Shown here one piece after another: positions 25,804 to 33,704 of a stretch of DNA of 64,000 nucleotides (position 1 is the stretch's first letter; each line of letters opens with the position of its first letter). Under the pieces are notes generated by a model. That model saw only the letters and a program-made list of their open reading frames with translations. It was not told the origin of the DNA and made no database searches. Source of the DNA: Bdellovibrio sp. 28-41-41 (lineage in GTDB: Bacteria; Bdellovibrionota; Bdellovibrionia; Bdellovibrionales; Bdellovibrionaceae); assembly GCA_002256935.1 (NCBI GenBank), contig NCGL01000003.1:31358-95357 (forward strand), in the 5' to 3' direction. A program made the position numbers and the translations under genes.

Positions 25804-26319
25804 TTAAATACCGACGTCTGCTAAACTTTGTAAAATACTTCCAACAGGAGAACGATAAATTGCCCCGTAAATCTGGTTCTTCACATCACTGAGTGTACTC
25901 TTGTGATCATTAATGAAGGCCTCTAATAAATCTTCTGTAGTGACAATGCCTATGGCATGGTGGTCTTTAGTTACAACCAAAGCCGAGATTTTATTTTCCA
26001 GCATAGTTTTTGCCGCTTGAGCCAGAGGCGCCGATTCTTCGATAGAGCCTACGGGCCAACCCATATATTGTTGTACGATGTCTTCGGGATTAAATTCTGG
26101 ATTGGCAGGTACAGCGACCCAGTCACTGCCAACTGGCTTTTTCATAGCGCGCAGGACATCGCGATCGGACAACATTCCAATCACCACTCCCTTTTCATCC
26201 AGAACCGGCAAATGCCGAGTAGAGATTCGTTTCATCAGGTTAAATGCATGAGCAAGACTATCGTGACGTTTCACATAGACGACTTTATGAGACGAATGAA
26301 AACCTACGTTCGATTTCAT
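25804..26319 (-). CDS. CBS-domain protein with short C-terminal extension
   Basis: 171 aa from the ATG at 26319 (AAAGGATCC upstream; the earlier in-frame ATG at 26355 has no ribosome site). Two CBS repeats: VKRHDSLAHAFNLMKRI to VIGMLSDRDVLRAM, and VGSIEESAPLAQAAKTML to AIGIVTTEDLLEAF. A tail of about 35 residues follows. First gene of a three-gene operon with a sigma-54-type promoter and an enhancer dyad upstream. Confidence 0.9.
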   Translation of the reverse strand: MKSNVGFHSSHKVVYVKRHDSLAHAFNLMKRISTRHLPVLDEKGVVIGMLSDRDVLRAMKKPVGSDWVAVPANPEFNPEDIVQQYMGWPVGSIEESAPLAQAAKTMLENKISALVVTKDHHAIGIVTTEDLLEAFINDHKSTLSDVKNQIYGAIYRSPVGSILQSLADVGI

Positions 26320-26373
26320 GGCGGATCCTTTTTGTTTGTATAATGGAGAATCCATTTGTTTGGATATTGTAGT

Positions 26374-26389
26374 AGCAACGCTTAGACCG
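26374..26389 (-). promoter_or_regulatory. Sigma-54-type promoter for the CBS operon
   Basis: On the minus strand: CGGTCTAAGCGTTGCT. GG-N10-GC and TTGC are present; the first bases are poor. 55 bases before the ATG at 26319. Confidence 0.5.
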
Positions 26390-26430
26390 AGCTTGAGCTC
26401 TCTTTAAATCGTCTTCTAGCGTTTTATTGA

Positions 26431-26441
26431 GACATTTTGTC
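26431..26441. promoter_or_regulatory. Enhancer dyad GACA-N3-TGTC
   Basis: GACATTTTGTC, a perfect dyad between the divergent promoters at 26374 and 26502. A further TGTC half-site lies at 26451. Confidence 0.6.
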
Positions 26442-26501
26442 ATTAGGCTTTGTCGGTTTGGCCGATTTCACTGATGCGGCTGACAATAGGCTTTTATACC
26501 G

Positions 26502-26517
26502 TGGCACAGATACTGCT
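26502..26517 (+). promoter_or_regulatory. Sigma-54-type promoter for the CBS gene at 26546
   Basis: TGGCACAGATACTGCT, TGGCAC-N5-YTGCW, 29 bases before the ATG. Confidence 0.75.
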
Positions 26518-26545
26518 GTTTTAATCTGGAAATAAAGGAACTTAT

Positions 26546-27010
26546 ATGATCAAAAAATTAATAGTCAGCGACGTTGTGACTGTATTTGAAGGAACTAAGA
26601 TACAAGAGGTAGCTCGAATTATGGACGAAAAGTCGATCGGCATGGTTGTCATTACCGAACCTTACTCTGAGGGCAAACCCGTTGGCGTAATAACAGATCG
26701 AGACATTGTAATTAGAGCCGTAAAAAATAACGTAGACTGCAGCACTCAGGCGGTCGACACCATCATGTCGCGCTCATTAGTCATGGTTTCAGAGACAACC
26801 CAAATCGAAGACTCTATCAAAATTATGGAAGAAAATCATATTCGTCGACTTTTGGTTTTAGACGACCTAGGAAAAGTAAAAGGAGTCGTGTCCCTTGATG
26901 ACCTAGTCGCCCTTCTAGGAAACGAAATTAATCGATTGGGGAACCTGTGTCGCAATCAAGTCGGTACAGCCGGTCGACATCGTCCCCACGATTTTACAAG
27001 AATGGCATAA
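26546..27010 (+). CDS. CBS-domain protein
   Basis: 154 aa. Two CBS repeats (VVTVFEGTKIQEVARIM to VITDRDIVIRAV; MVSETTQIEDSIKIMEENH to VVSLDDLVALLG) followed by a short basic tail. AAAGGAAC precedes the ATG. Probably an adenylate sensor or partner of another protein of the island. Convergent with the D-lactate dehydrogenase gene. Confidence 0.9.
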   Translation: MIKKLIVSDVVTVFEGTKIQEVARIMDEKSIGMVVITEPYSEGKPVGVITDRDIVIRAVKNNVDCSTQAVDTIMSRSLVMVSETTQIEDSIKIMEENHIRRLLVLDDLGKVKGVVSLDDLVALLGNEINRLGNLCRNQVGTAGRHRPHDFTRMA

Positions 27011-27022
27011 ACTATTTTTCTC

Positions 27023-28018
27023 TTAGACAACATTGACTGGATTAATTCGTCCCGTACTGCGATACGAATGAATACTTTCTAGTGTTGTCTCTGCAATATT
27101 TTTTAGTGAATCCGATGTTAGAAATGCCTGATGAGAAGTGATAAGCACATTGGGAAAAGAAATCAGGCGCGCTAAAGTATCATCTTGAAGAAACGAATTG
27201 GATAGATCATGGAAAAATACACCCTCTTCTTCTTCGTACACATCCAGAGCAGCCCCACCAATTTTTCCGCTCTTTAGTCCCTCAATAAGTGCTTTGGATT
27301 CAATCAACGCCCCACGACCCGTATTAATTAGCAAAACACCTGTCTTCATTTGTTCTATGGATTTAGAATCAATCATATGAAAAGTCCCGGGGTTCAACGG
27401 AACATGCAGTGATATGATATCCGATGTGCCAATGACTTCCTCAAGCGTTGCGTATTTTATTTTGCTATTTTGAACTAAAGAAGACTCGGGCATTGTATCA
27501 AAAATTAAAACCTGACATCCAAATGCTGCCATAATACCGGCTAAAATCCTTCCGATTTTTCCGGCACCCACAATACCTACCGTTCTTCCATTCAAGTCAA
27601 AACCAACAAAACCATCTAACGAAAAGTTAAGTTCCCGTACTCGGCTATAGGCTCGATGAATTTTCCTATTTAATGACAACATCAATCCCACAGCAAACTC
27701 GGCGACAGAATGAGGTGAATAGCTAGGCACTCGGCATACAGTAATACCAAATTCTCTGGCCGCAGCCACGTCGACATGATTAAACCCGGCCGACCGCAAA
27801 GCTAAAAGTTTGACCCCTTTAGCGGCCATCATTTCCAAGCATTTTCGATCGAACTTATCACTTACAAAAGAACATACGACATCACTCGGTGCGATGGCCG
27901 GGGCCGTAGCCGAAGTTAATCTAAAATCCAGATATTCTATTTCGAAAGAATATTTGGAATTAGCGGCATCAAATGAAGTTCGTTCAAAACTATGAGTGTC
28001 AGAAAATTGTATTCTCAT
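27023..28018 (-). CDS. D-lactate dehydrogenase / 2-hydroxyacid dehydrogenase
   Basis: 331 aa. The NAD-binding loop is GIVGAGKIGRILAGIMAAFG near residue 145, with the substrate Arg region LLINTGRGALIE and the catalytic His in ITSHQAFLT. Domain order and length match LdhA-type D-LDH, which reduces pyruvate with NADH in fermentation. Its ATG overlaps the stop of the MBL remnant (ATGA), so it was in an operon with it and is still read from the CBS promoter at 29353. Confidence 0.88.
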   Translation of the reverse strand: MRIQFSDTHSFERTSFDAANSKYSFEIEYLDFRLTSATAPAIAPSDVVCSFVSDKFDRKCLEMMAAKGVKLLALRSAGFNHVDVAAAREFGITVCRVPSYSPHSVAEFAVGLMLSLNRKIHRAYSRVRELNFSLDGFVGFDLNGRTVGIVGAGKIGRILAGIMAAFGCQVLIFDTMPESSLVQNSKIKYATLEEVIGTSDIISLHVPLNPGTFHMIDSKSIEQMKTGVLLINTGRGALIESKALIEGLKSGKIGGAALDVYEEEEGVFFHDLSNSFLQDDTLARLISFPNVLITSHQAFLTSDSLKNIAETTLESIHSYRSTGRINPVNVV

Positions 28019-28440
28019 GTTAACTCAAATGTCTCATTGAGAAGTGGAACGACGCAATCCCAATCTAAAGAATCAATTATATGTTTGCGCATTTCGTCGG
28101 CCGCCGTTGGCTCTCCATGTGTCACAAACGTTCGCTTGCGGGAAATTTGACTTTGTTTTAACCAATCGATTGTTTCCGCATAGTCGGCGTGAGCAGAGAT
28201 ATTATCCAGCACTTTCACCTGCGCTTTTATTTCCACATATTCTCCATGAATTTTAAGTTTCTTCGCGCCGTTTATAAGGGCTTCACCGCGAGACGCGGTT
28301 TCAACTATGCATTTTTCTAATTCGTCAATAGGATCTTTCTGGCGTCCCACATCACCGCTAAAACCCGTGGTAATATTATCCATGGTTAGGATAATGGATG
28401 CGGCTGCTAAGAAATGTCCCGCATATCTGAATTCAAAACT
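28015..28440 (-). pseudogene. Remnant of an MBL-fold RNA exonuclease
   Basis: An open frame runs from just after the stop of the next gene upstream to an ATGA overlap with the LDH gene. It begins mid-domain (FEFRYAGHFLAAASIILTM, FSGDVGR, the normal 'DAGHILGSA' and 'FSGDLGR' blocks) and jumps after ELEKCIVETASRGE to the C-terminal RMMBL part (VKVLDNISAHADYAETIDWL, FVTHGEP). The N-terminal HxHxDH metal motif and most of the beta-CASP domain are absent. Intact members are near 450 aa. Such nucleases are regular members of Usp/CBS islands. Confidence 0.8.
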
Positions 28441-28443
28441 GCT

Positions 28444-28869
28444 TTACGGTACCTTACTTTTTAACTTGAAATTGAATGTTTCAGTTTTCTGATTAGTCTC
28501 TAAGTTAATTTCAAATTCGGCGTCTTTTTTAACGTCCACGGGGTCATTGACTACAAAATAGTTGTCATAACGATCTGTTTTCAAAACCTTTCCTGGATAA
28601 GGATTTAGGCGACGGACAGTCAGTTTAAGTTTGGAAAAATCAATCTTGGCTTCTTCTTTTCCTACAACGAAAATTCGAGTTGGACTTCCCACTGAAAAGT
28701 GGACAGTTAAGAATTGGCCTTCTCGGCGCATTTCATCTTGGTATTCACGGTAGGGAATAGATTCTGGAGGCTTGGCCGGGGCAATGATGGACCAAAATAC
28801 CACAGCAATGATGGTGATAAAAATCAGGGTATCCATTAGTCGGTTAGAAATCTTATCCATGAAATTCAT
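28444..28869 (-). CDS. Membrane-anchored protein, unknown function
   Basis: 141 aa. One N-terminal transmembrane helix (LMDTLIFITIIAVVFWSII, about 11-30), then a soluble beta-rich domain presumably outside the membrane (FLTVHFSVGSPTRIFVVG; LNPYPGKVL). AAGGAGCG precedes the ATG. It lies in the operon CBS - this gene - MBL remnant - LDH. No family recognised. Confidence 0.65.
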   Translation of the reverse strand: MNFMDKISNRLMDTLIFITIIAVVFWSIIAPAKPPESIPYREYQDEMRREGQFLTVHFSVGSPTRIFVVGKEEAKIDFSKLKLTVRRLNPYPGKVLKTDRYDNYFVVNDPVDVKKDAEFEINLETNQKTETFNFKLKSKVP

Positions 28870-28896
28870 TTTGGCCTCGCTCCTTGTTTTTATTCG

Positions 28897-29325
28897 TTAA
28901 CTTTTAAGCCTTGTTTCAAGCAAATCCGCTATGGCTCTGCAGGCATCTACCTGAGTAAAAATTCCAACTAACTTGCCATTGTCCACAATAAGAGCCGATC
29001 CTAGTAGATGATCCGCCATATGTCTTACAACATCACTCAGCAAAGCATCCGGAGTCGTCGAATACGGCTCGGGAGAACAGGCATCTTCCGCTCTAATTTT
29101 TTCTGAATTGGATTCCACAAACTGCAAAACTAAATCTATATCGCGATCAGTAAGTATACCGATAAGAGACCCATTTTTAGTAACCGGCAAATGTCGGATA
29201 TGGATCTTTTTCATCAGGTCTTTGGCTTGGGCAATCGTTTGGTCATGAGCTATCGTCTTAGGAAGGAAAGTCATATACTTTTGAATTTGGGGTATTGATT
29301 TCAAGGTTGTCTCCGTTTTTATCAA
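28897..29325 (-). CDS. Two-CBS-domain protein
   Basis: 142 aa, a Bateman pair paralogous to 24973-25377 (same 'YMT', 'IRHLPV', 'LIGILTDRDID' and 'LVGIFTQVDACRAI' blocks). Probably binds adenine nucleotides. First gene of the four-member operon ending in the LDH gene, with a sigma-54-type promoter 28 bases upstream. Confidence 0.92.
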   Translation of the reverse strand: MIKTETTLKSIPQIQKYMTFLPKTIAHDQTIAQAKDLMKKIHIRHLPVTKNGSLIGILTDRDIDLVLQFVESNSEKIRAEDACSPEPYSTTPDALLSDVVRHMADHLLGSALIVDNGKLVGIFTQVDACRAIADLLETRLKS

Positions 29326-29352
29326 ATACTTTAGTTTCCATTAGAGTCTATT

Positions 29353-29368
29353 CGCAATAGCCCAGCCA
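29353..29368 (-). promoter_or_regulatory. Sigma-54-type promoter for the CBS-LDH operon
   Basis: On the minus strand: TGGCTGGGCTATTGCG, GG-N10-GC with TTGC. Confidence 0.65.
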
Positions 29369-29410
29369 AGCCACTGAAGACCCTATATTCATTTTGACAT
29401 AACAGGATGG

Positions 29411-29452
29411 GACAAATTGGCGCATCGAGCGTGAAAGGCAGGACAAGTTGTC
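29411..29452. promoter_or_regulatory. Enhancer dyads between CBS operon and activator gene
   Basis: GACAAGTTGTC (29442-29452) is perfect and GACAAATTGGC (29411-29421) has one mismatch. Their centres are 31 bases apart, about three helical turns. They lie between promoters facing both directions, which would allow self-regulation of the activator. Confidence 0.6.
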
Positions 29453-29514
29453 TTGCTTTAAGTTTTGGAATAAAACTATCTCAAGTGAGTTTCCCTTACA
29501 GCGTAGGTCGATTT

Positions 29515-29530
29515 TGGCACTAATGTTGAT
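29515..29530 (+). promoter_or_regulatory. Near-consensus sigma-54 promoter of the activator operon
   Basis: TGGCACTAATGTTGAT has a perfect TGGCAC and TTG but GA instead of GC at -12. It lies 34 bases before the ATG at 29564. Confidence 0.45.
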
Positions 29531-29563
29531 ATACACACAGGAAACTTCAGATTTAGGAAAAAT

Positions 29564-30967
29564 ATGTCCAACCAAATAAAAGTAGCCATAGTGGATGATG
29601 ATAAAGACATGGGTCATGTCGTTGCGGAACTTCTTTCAGACGAAGGTTATTTAGTTTCGCAATACACTTCGGCAGCTGAGGCGTTGGTAAAATTTAAAAC
29701 TGACCTACCTCACATACTTATTACCGATCACAAGATGAAAGAAATTGATGGGCTGATGTTTCTTAAAAAGATTCAGACTGATCATCCTGCTATCGTTTCC
29801 ATAATGATGACGGCCTTTGGTTCCATCGAAACGGCCATCGAAGCTATGAAATTAGGCGCCTACCAATATATCATTAAGCCTTTTAAAAATGAGGAAATGA
29901 AACTTCTGGTTAAAAGAGCCAGCGAACGGGTCTCTCTTAAACAAGAAAATGCAACGTTAAAGAAAGAACTCAACAAGACGTTCACCCTAGATTCCATCGT
30001 AGGTAAAAGTCCCGCCATTACTGCCGTATTTGAACTAGTCAAAGTGGTCGCGCCCGCTTCAGCGAGCGTTCTAATTTCCGGAGAAAGTGGTTCTGGAAAA
30101 GAACTCGTGGCGCGTGCTTTACATAGCTCAAGTCCAAGAAAAAACAAACCGTTCATCGCTATTAATTGCACCGCTATTCCTGAGCATCTTTTAGAAAGCG
30201 AACTATTTGGTCACGTAAAAGGTTCATTCACCGGAGCCATCGCTGATAAGAAAGGTCTTTTTGAAGAAGCTAATCATGGTACATTATTTCTGGACGAAAT
30301 TGGTGATATGAGTCTGCAGTTACAGGCTAAATTGCTAAGGGTTCTGCAAGACCGTCAAATTCGAGCCGTTGGCAGCAACACTCTAAAAGACATCGATGTT
30401 CGAATCATTGCGGCTACTCACCGAGATTTAAAAATAATGGCAAAAGATGGAAAGTTTCGCGAAGACTTATTTTACAGACTGAATGTCGTACCTATCCGCG
30501 TTCCTCCGTTGCGTGAACGCATCGAAGATATTCCAATTTTAGTGGACACCTTTATTAAAAAATTCGCAGCCAGAAACGGTTCTGCCGTTTATGCGGCCAC
30601 CCCAGAAGCAATGAGTGTATTGATGGCTCATCCTTGGCCAGGGAATGTTCGTGAGTTAGAAAATGTTATCGAACGCGCGATTGTATTAAGCCCAGGAAAA
30701 TTAATTGAAAAAAATGTAGTCCTAGGCAGCGCGCTTGAAGAAGCTCAGCAAAACATTGAACAGCTTCATGCCGATCGTCCGACGTTAGAGAAATTGGAAG
30801 AACGTTACATCAAATTAGTCATGAGTGAAGTAAAACACAGAAAGGATGAAGCAGCTCAGATTTTAGGAATAAGTCGCAGAACCCTTTACAGAAAAGAACG
30901 CACGTATGGAATGGTTTCGGATGAAACTCCTGAACCACCGGAAGATTCAAATGACAAAGCCAACTGA
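29564..30967 (+). CDS. NtrC-family sigma-54-dependent response regulator
   Basis: 467 aa. Receiver domain (about 1-120; phospho-acceptor Asp in HILITDHKM), AAA+ domain (about 145-380; Walker A GESGSGKE, Walker B TLFLDEIGDM, R-finger region) and a C-terminal Fis-type HTH (RKDEAAQILGISRRTLYRKE). The sigma-54-contact loop reads GSFTGA rather than GAFTGA. It is the only enhancer-binding protein in the window and the likely activator of the sigma-54-type promoters across the island. Its 3' end overlaps the kinase gene, beginning a four-gene signalling operon. Confidence 0.95.
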   Translation: MSNQIKVAIVDDDKDMGHVVAELLSDEGYLVSQYTSAAEALVKFKTDLPHILITDHKMKEIDGLMFLKKIQTDHPAIVSIMMTAFGSIETAIEAMKLGAYQYIIKPFKNEEMKLLVKRASERVSLKQENATLKKELNKTFTLDSIVGKSPAITAVFELVKVVAPASASVLISGESGSGKELVARALHSSSPRKNKPFIAINCTAIPEHLLESELFGHVKGSFTGAIADKKGLFEEANHGTLFLDEIGDMSLQLQAKLLRVLQDRQIRAVGSNTLKDIDVRIIAATHRDLKIMAKDGKFREDLFYRLNVVPIRVPPLRERIEDIPILVDTFIKKFAARNGSAVYAATPEAMSVLMAHPWPGNVRELENVIERAIVLSPGKLIEKNVVLGSALEEAQQNIEQLHADRPTLEKLEERYIKLVMSEVKHRKDEAAQILGISRRTLYRKERTYGMVSDETPEPPEDSNDKAN

Positions 30968-32099
30968 AGGTTTATCTGGTAAAGATTATCTCCATTTAAA
31001 GTCGGCCATTGACGAGGCCGCGATCGTTGCTATCACGGACAAAAGTGGAAAAATAACGTACGTAAACAAAAAATTTTGTGCGATATCTAAATACTCGGAA
31101 GCAGAACTTATCGGTAATACTCACCGAATTATTAATTCTAATCACCATCCAAAAGATTTCTTTATCGAAATGTGGAAGACCATTTCTAAAGGAATTACCT
31201 GGGAAGGTGAAATTCAAAACCGTGCTAAAGATGGCTCATATTACTGGGTCAACACCACTATCGTTCCGTTTATGGATAGCGAAGGAAACCCGGAACAGTA
31301 TGTTTCCGTACGATATGAAATCACCGAGAGAAAACTTGCTGAAGAACAATTAAAAATATATTCAAAAAAACTAGAGATCAGCAATCAAGAACTTCAAGAT
31401 TTTGCTTCTGTGGCTGCACATGATTTGCAGGAACCACTTCGAAAAATTCAGACCTTTTCAGACCGAGCCAAAATAAAATCCAAAGACATTATCCCTAGCG
31501 AAGCTTATGACTATTTGGAACGCGTCCAAGCCTCGGCAAAACGGATGCAAGTACTAATTAATGACTTGTTAACCTATTCACGGGTTACGACTAAAGCTAA
31601 TCCGTTTTCAGAAGTATCATTAAATAAAATAGTCAGCAAAGTGAAGTCGGATTTAGAACTACGTATCGAGCAATCCGGTGGATCACTTATCATGGATGAT
31701 CTTCCTAATATCGATGCCGATCCAACTCAAATGTATCAACTGTTTCAAAATTTAATAAGTAACGCGCTGAAATTTCATAAGCCAGATACGAAACCGGTTG
31801 TAACTATATCGGCGAATATCATTGAAAATTCGGTCATCAACAAACACGGCAAAACCTGCGAAATCAGCGTTGCCGACAATGGAATAGGTTTTGATCAAAA
31901 ATATGTTGATAGAATATTTACCATCTTCCAACGACTTCATGGTCGTCACGAATACGAAGGCACTGGCATTGGTTTAGCTGTCTGTAGAAAGATCATTGAT
32001 CGCCACGGTGGCCATATCACCGCAAATTCGCAACCGGATCATGGGGCCACGTTTGTAATTTTATTGCCCGTAAAACAAAGCAGGGAGCTTCCAGTATGA
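30951..32099 (+). CDS. PAS-domain sensor histidine kinase
   Basis: 382 aa from the ATG at 30951, which overlaps the activator gene and follows GGAAGA; a longer reading from 30906 lacks support. PAS/PAC domain (about 12-135; TDKSGKITYVNKKFCAISKY, SEGNPEQYVSVRYEITER), HisKA (SVAAHDLQEPLRKIQTF) and HATPase_c (NLISNALKFHKP, DNGIGFD, GTGIGLAVC). No membrane segment, so a cytoplasmic sensor. The PAS has no obvious heme or flavin motif. Probable kinase for the adjacent NtrC-type regulator. Confidence 0.92.
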   Translation: MTKPTEGLSGKDYLHLKSAIDEAAIVAITDKSGKITYVNKKFCAISKYSEAELIGNTHRIINSNHHPKDFFIEMWKTISKGITWEGEIQNRAKDGSYYWVNTTIVPFMDSEGNPEQYVSVRYEITERKLAEEQLKIYSKKLEISNQELQDFASVAAHDLQEPLRKIQTFSDRAKIKSKDIIPSEAYDYLERVQASAKRMQVLINDLLTYSRVTTKANPFSEVSLNKIVSKVKSDLELRIEQSGGSLIMDDLPNIDADPTQMYQLFQNLISNALKFHKPDTKPVVTISANIIENSVINKHGKTCEISVADNGIGFDQKYVDRIFTIFQRLHGRHEYEGTGIGLAVCRKIIDRHGGHITANSQPDHGATFVILLPVKQSRELPV

Positions 32100-32563
32100 A
32101 AGACCGAGGTTCAATACCAATTCTAATCGCCGATGATGATTTAGATGATTGCGAAATGATTCGTGAAGCGTTCGCTGAAAGCCGCCTTCTTAATGAATTA
32201 CATTTTGTACATGATGGCGAAGCACTAATTAAAAACTTGCATGATCGATGGAAGCAATCCGAGAACGGAAAAAATTTGATGCCCGGTTTGATATTGCTTG
32301 ATTTAAACATGCCTAAAATGGACGGACGCGAAGTCCTTGTCGAATTAAAAAAACACTCACATTTATCCCAAATACCCGTGATTGTGCTTACCACCTCACA
32401 GGTCGAAGAGGATATTGCGAGATCCTATAATTTAGGAGCAAATTCGTTTATAACAAAACCGGTCGAGTTTCAATCTTTAGTGCACGTTATGAAAGACATC
32501 GGCCGATATTGGTTTGAAATCGTTGCGCTACCAAATAGCGGCAGTCGCAAGGCAAAAACATGA
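32096..32563 (+). CDS. Single-domain response regulator (Rcp1/CheY-like)
   Basis: 155 aa: receiver only. Acidic pair LIADDDLDD, phosphoryl Asp in GLILLDLNMPKMDG, Thr in VIVLTTSQ and Lys in FITKPVEF. The extended beta4-alpha4 region resembles Rcp1-type regulators paired with PAS/phytochrome kinases. It overlaps both neighbours by 4 bases (ATGA). Probably passes phosphate between the two kinases or acts as a sink. Confidence 0.93.
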   Translation: MKDRGSIPILIADDDLDDCEMIREAFAESRLLNELHFVHDGEALIKNLHDRWKQSENGKNLMPGLILLDLNMPKMDGREVLVELKKHSHLSQIPVIVLTTSQVEEDIARSYNLGANSFITKPVEFQSLVHVMKDIGRYWFEIVALPNSGSRKAKT

Positions 32564-33675
32564 CCGAGTTTAATATACTTTTAATCGATGATGACGAAGA
32601 TGATTATTTGCATATTCGGGATTTGCTTAGCGATGTCATCTCGTCTAAATATAAACTAACTTGGAAATCTACTTACAATGAGGGCCTTGCCGCCTTGTAT
32701 GAAAACAATTTTGATGCCTGTCTTTTAGATTATCGATTGGGCGAAAAAACAGGACTAGAATTGTTAGTTGAATCCCAAGGTAAAATAAACTCCTGCCCTA
32801 TTATTTTTCTTACTGGTTTATTTGATTTTGAATTGGATATAAAAGCGATGCATGTGGGAGCCGCCGACTATTTGGTCAAAGGACAGTTGACTAGCCCGCT
32901 GCTGGAACGTTCTATCCGTTATGCCATAAAACAGCAGCACGATATGGAAGAGCTAAAAGAAAGCAAAGCACAAATCATTCAGCAAGATCGCCTAGCATCC
33001 CTCGGTCTGCTGGCCTCAAGTTTAGCGCACGAAATCGGCACGCCTATGGGAATCATTCGCAGCCGTGCTGAACTGGCGGAATCTAAGGCCGGAAATAATG
33101 AACCTCTGAAAAAAGATTTGCTCATAATTGTTTCGCAAATCGATCGAATCACCAAATTGGTTAATTCGCTTTTACATTTAGCCCGCGAAAGAAAATCGGA
33201 TTTGGGCGCAGCGGTTGACTTAAATCAAACAATTCAAGATGTGCTAAATCTTTTAGAACACGAGTTTGATCGAAATAATATTACCTTGGTTAAACAGTTT
33301 TCAAAGCCATACTTGGTAAAAGCCGAATCCGGTCCATTGGGGCAAGTACTACTTAATCTTCTGATCAACTCCCTTCACGCGATAGAAGAGTCTCGAAAAC
33401 AAGGGATCACTAAAGAACATCACGTCGTTTTAAAAACTGAAAGTATAAATGAAAATATAAAATTAACTGTTCAAGATACAGGATGCGGAATTTCCGAAGA
33501 CAACCAAAGAAATTTATTTAAGCCGTTTTTTACAACCAAAGAATTTGGACAAGGAACCGGGTTGGGACTTGCGACCTCAATTAAACTCGTCGAATCTTGG
33601 GGTGGTCAAATTTCCGTTTCCAGCAAAATAAAAGAAGGATCTGAATTTTCTATTCTGCTGCCTGCGATTACCTAG
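32560..33675 (+). CDS. Hybrid REC-histidine kinase
   Basis: 371 aa with an N-terminal receiver (about 1-125; NILLIDDDEDD, Asp in ACLLDYRLG), HisKA (LASSLAHEIGTPMGIIRSRA) and HATPase_c (LLNLLINSLHAIEE, DTGCGIS, GQGTGLGLATS). Its layout, REC before the kinase core with no membrane segment, suggests it is controlled by phosphorylation from the preceding proteins. Last gene of the signalling operon. It could be a second input to the NtrC-type regulator. Confidence 0.93.
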   Translation: MTEFNILLIDDDEDDYLHIRDLLSDVISSKYKLTWKSTYNEGLAALYENNFDACLLDYRLGEKTGLELLVESQGKINSCPIIFLTGLFDFELDIKAMHVGAADYLVKGQLTSPLLERSIRYAIKQQHDMEELKESKAQIIQQDRLASLGLLASSLAHEIGTPMGIIRSRAELAESKAGNNEPLKKDLLIIVSQIDRITKLVNSLLHLARERKSDLGAAVDLNQTIQDVLNLLEHEFDRNNITLVKQFSKPYLVKAESGPLGQVLLNLLINSLHAIEESRKQGITKEHHVVLKTESINENIKLTVQDTGCGISEDNQRNLFKPFFTTKEFGQGTGLGLATSIKLVESWGGQISVSSKIKEGSEFSILLPAIT

Positions 33676-33704
33676 GTCTGACATTTTCATAGGTACCGAG
33701 TGAG

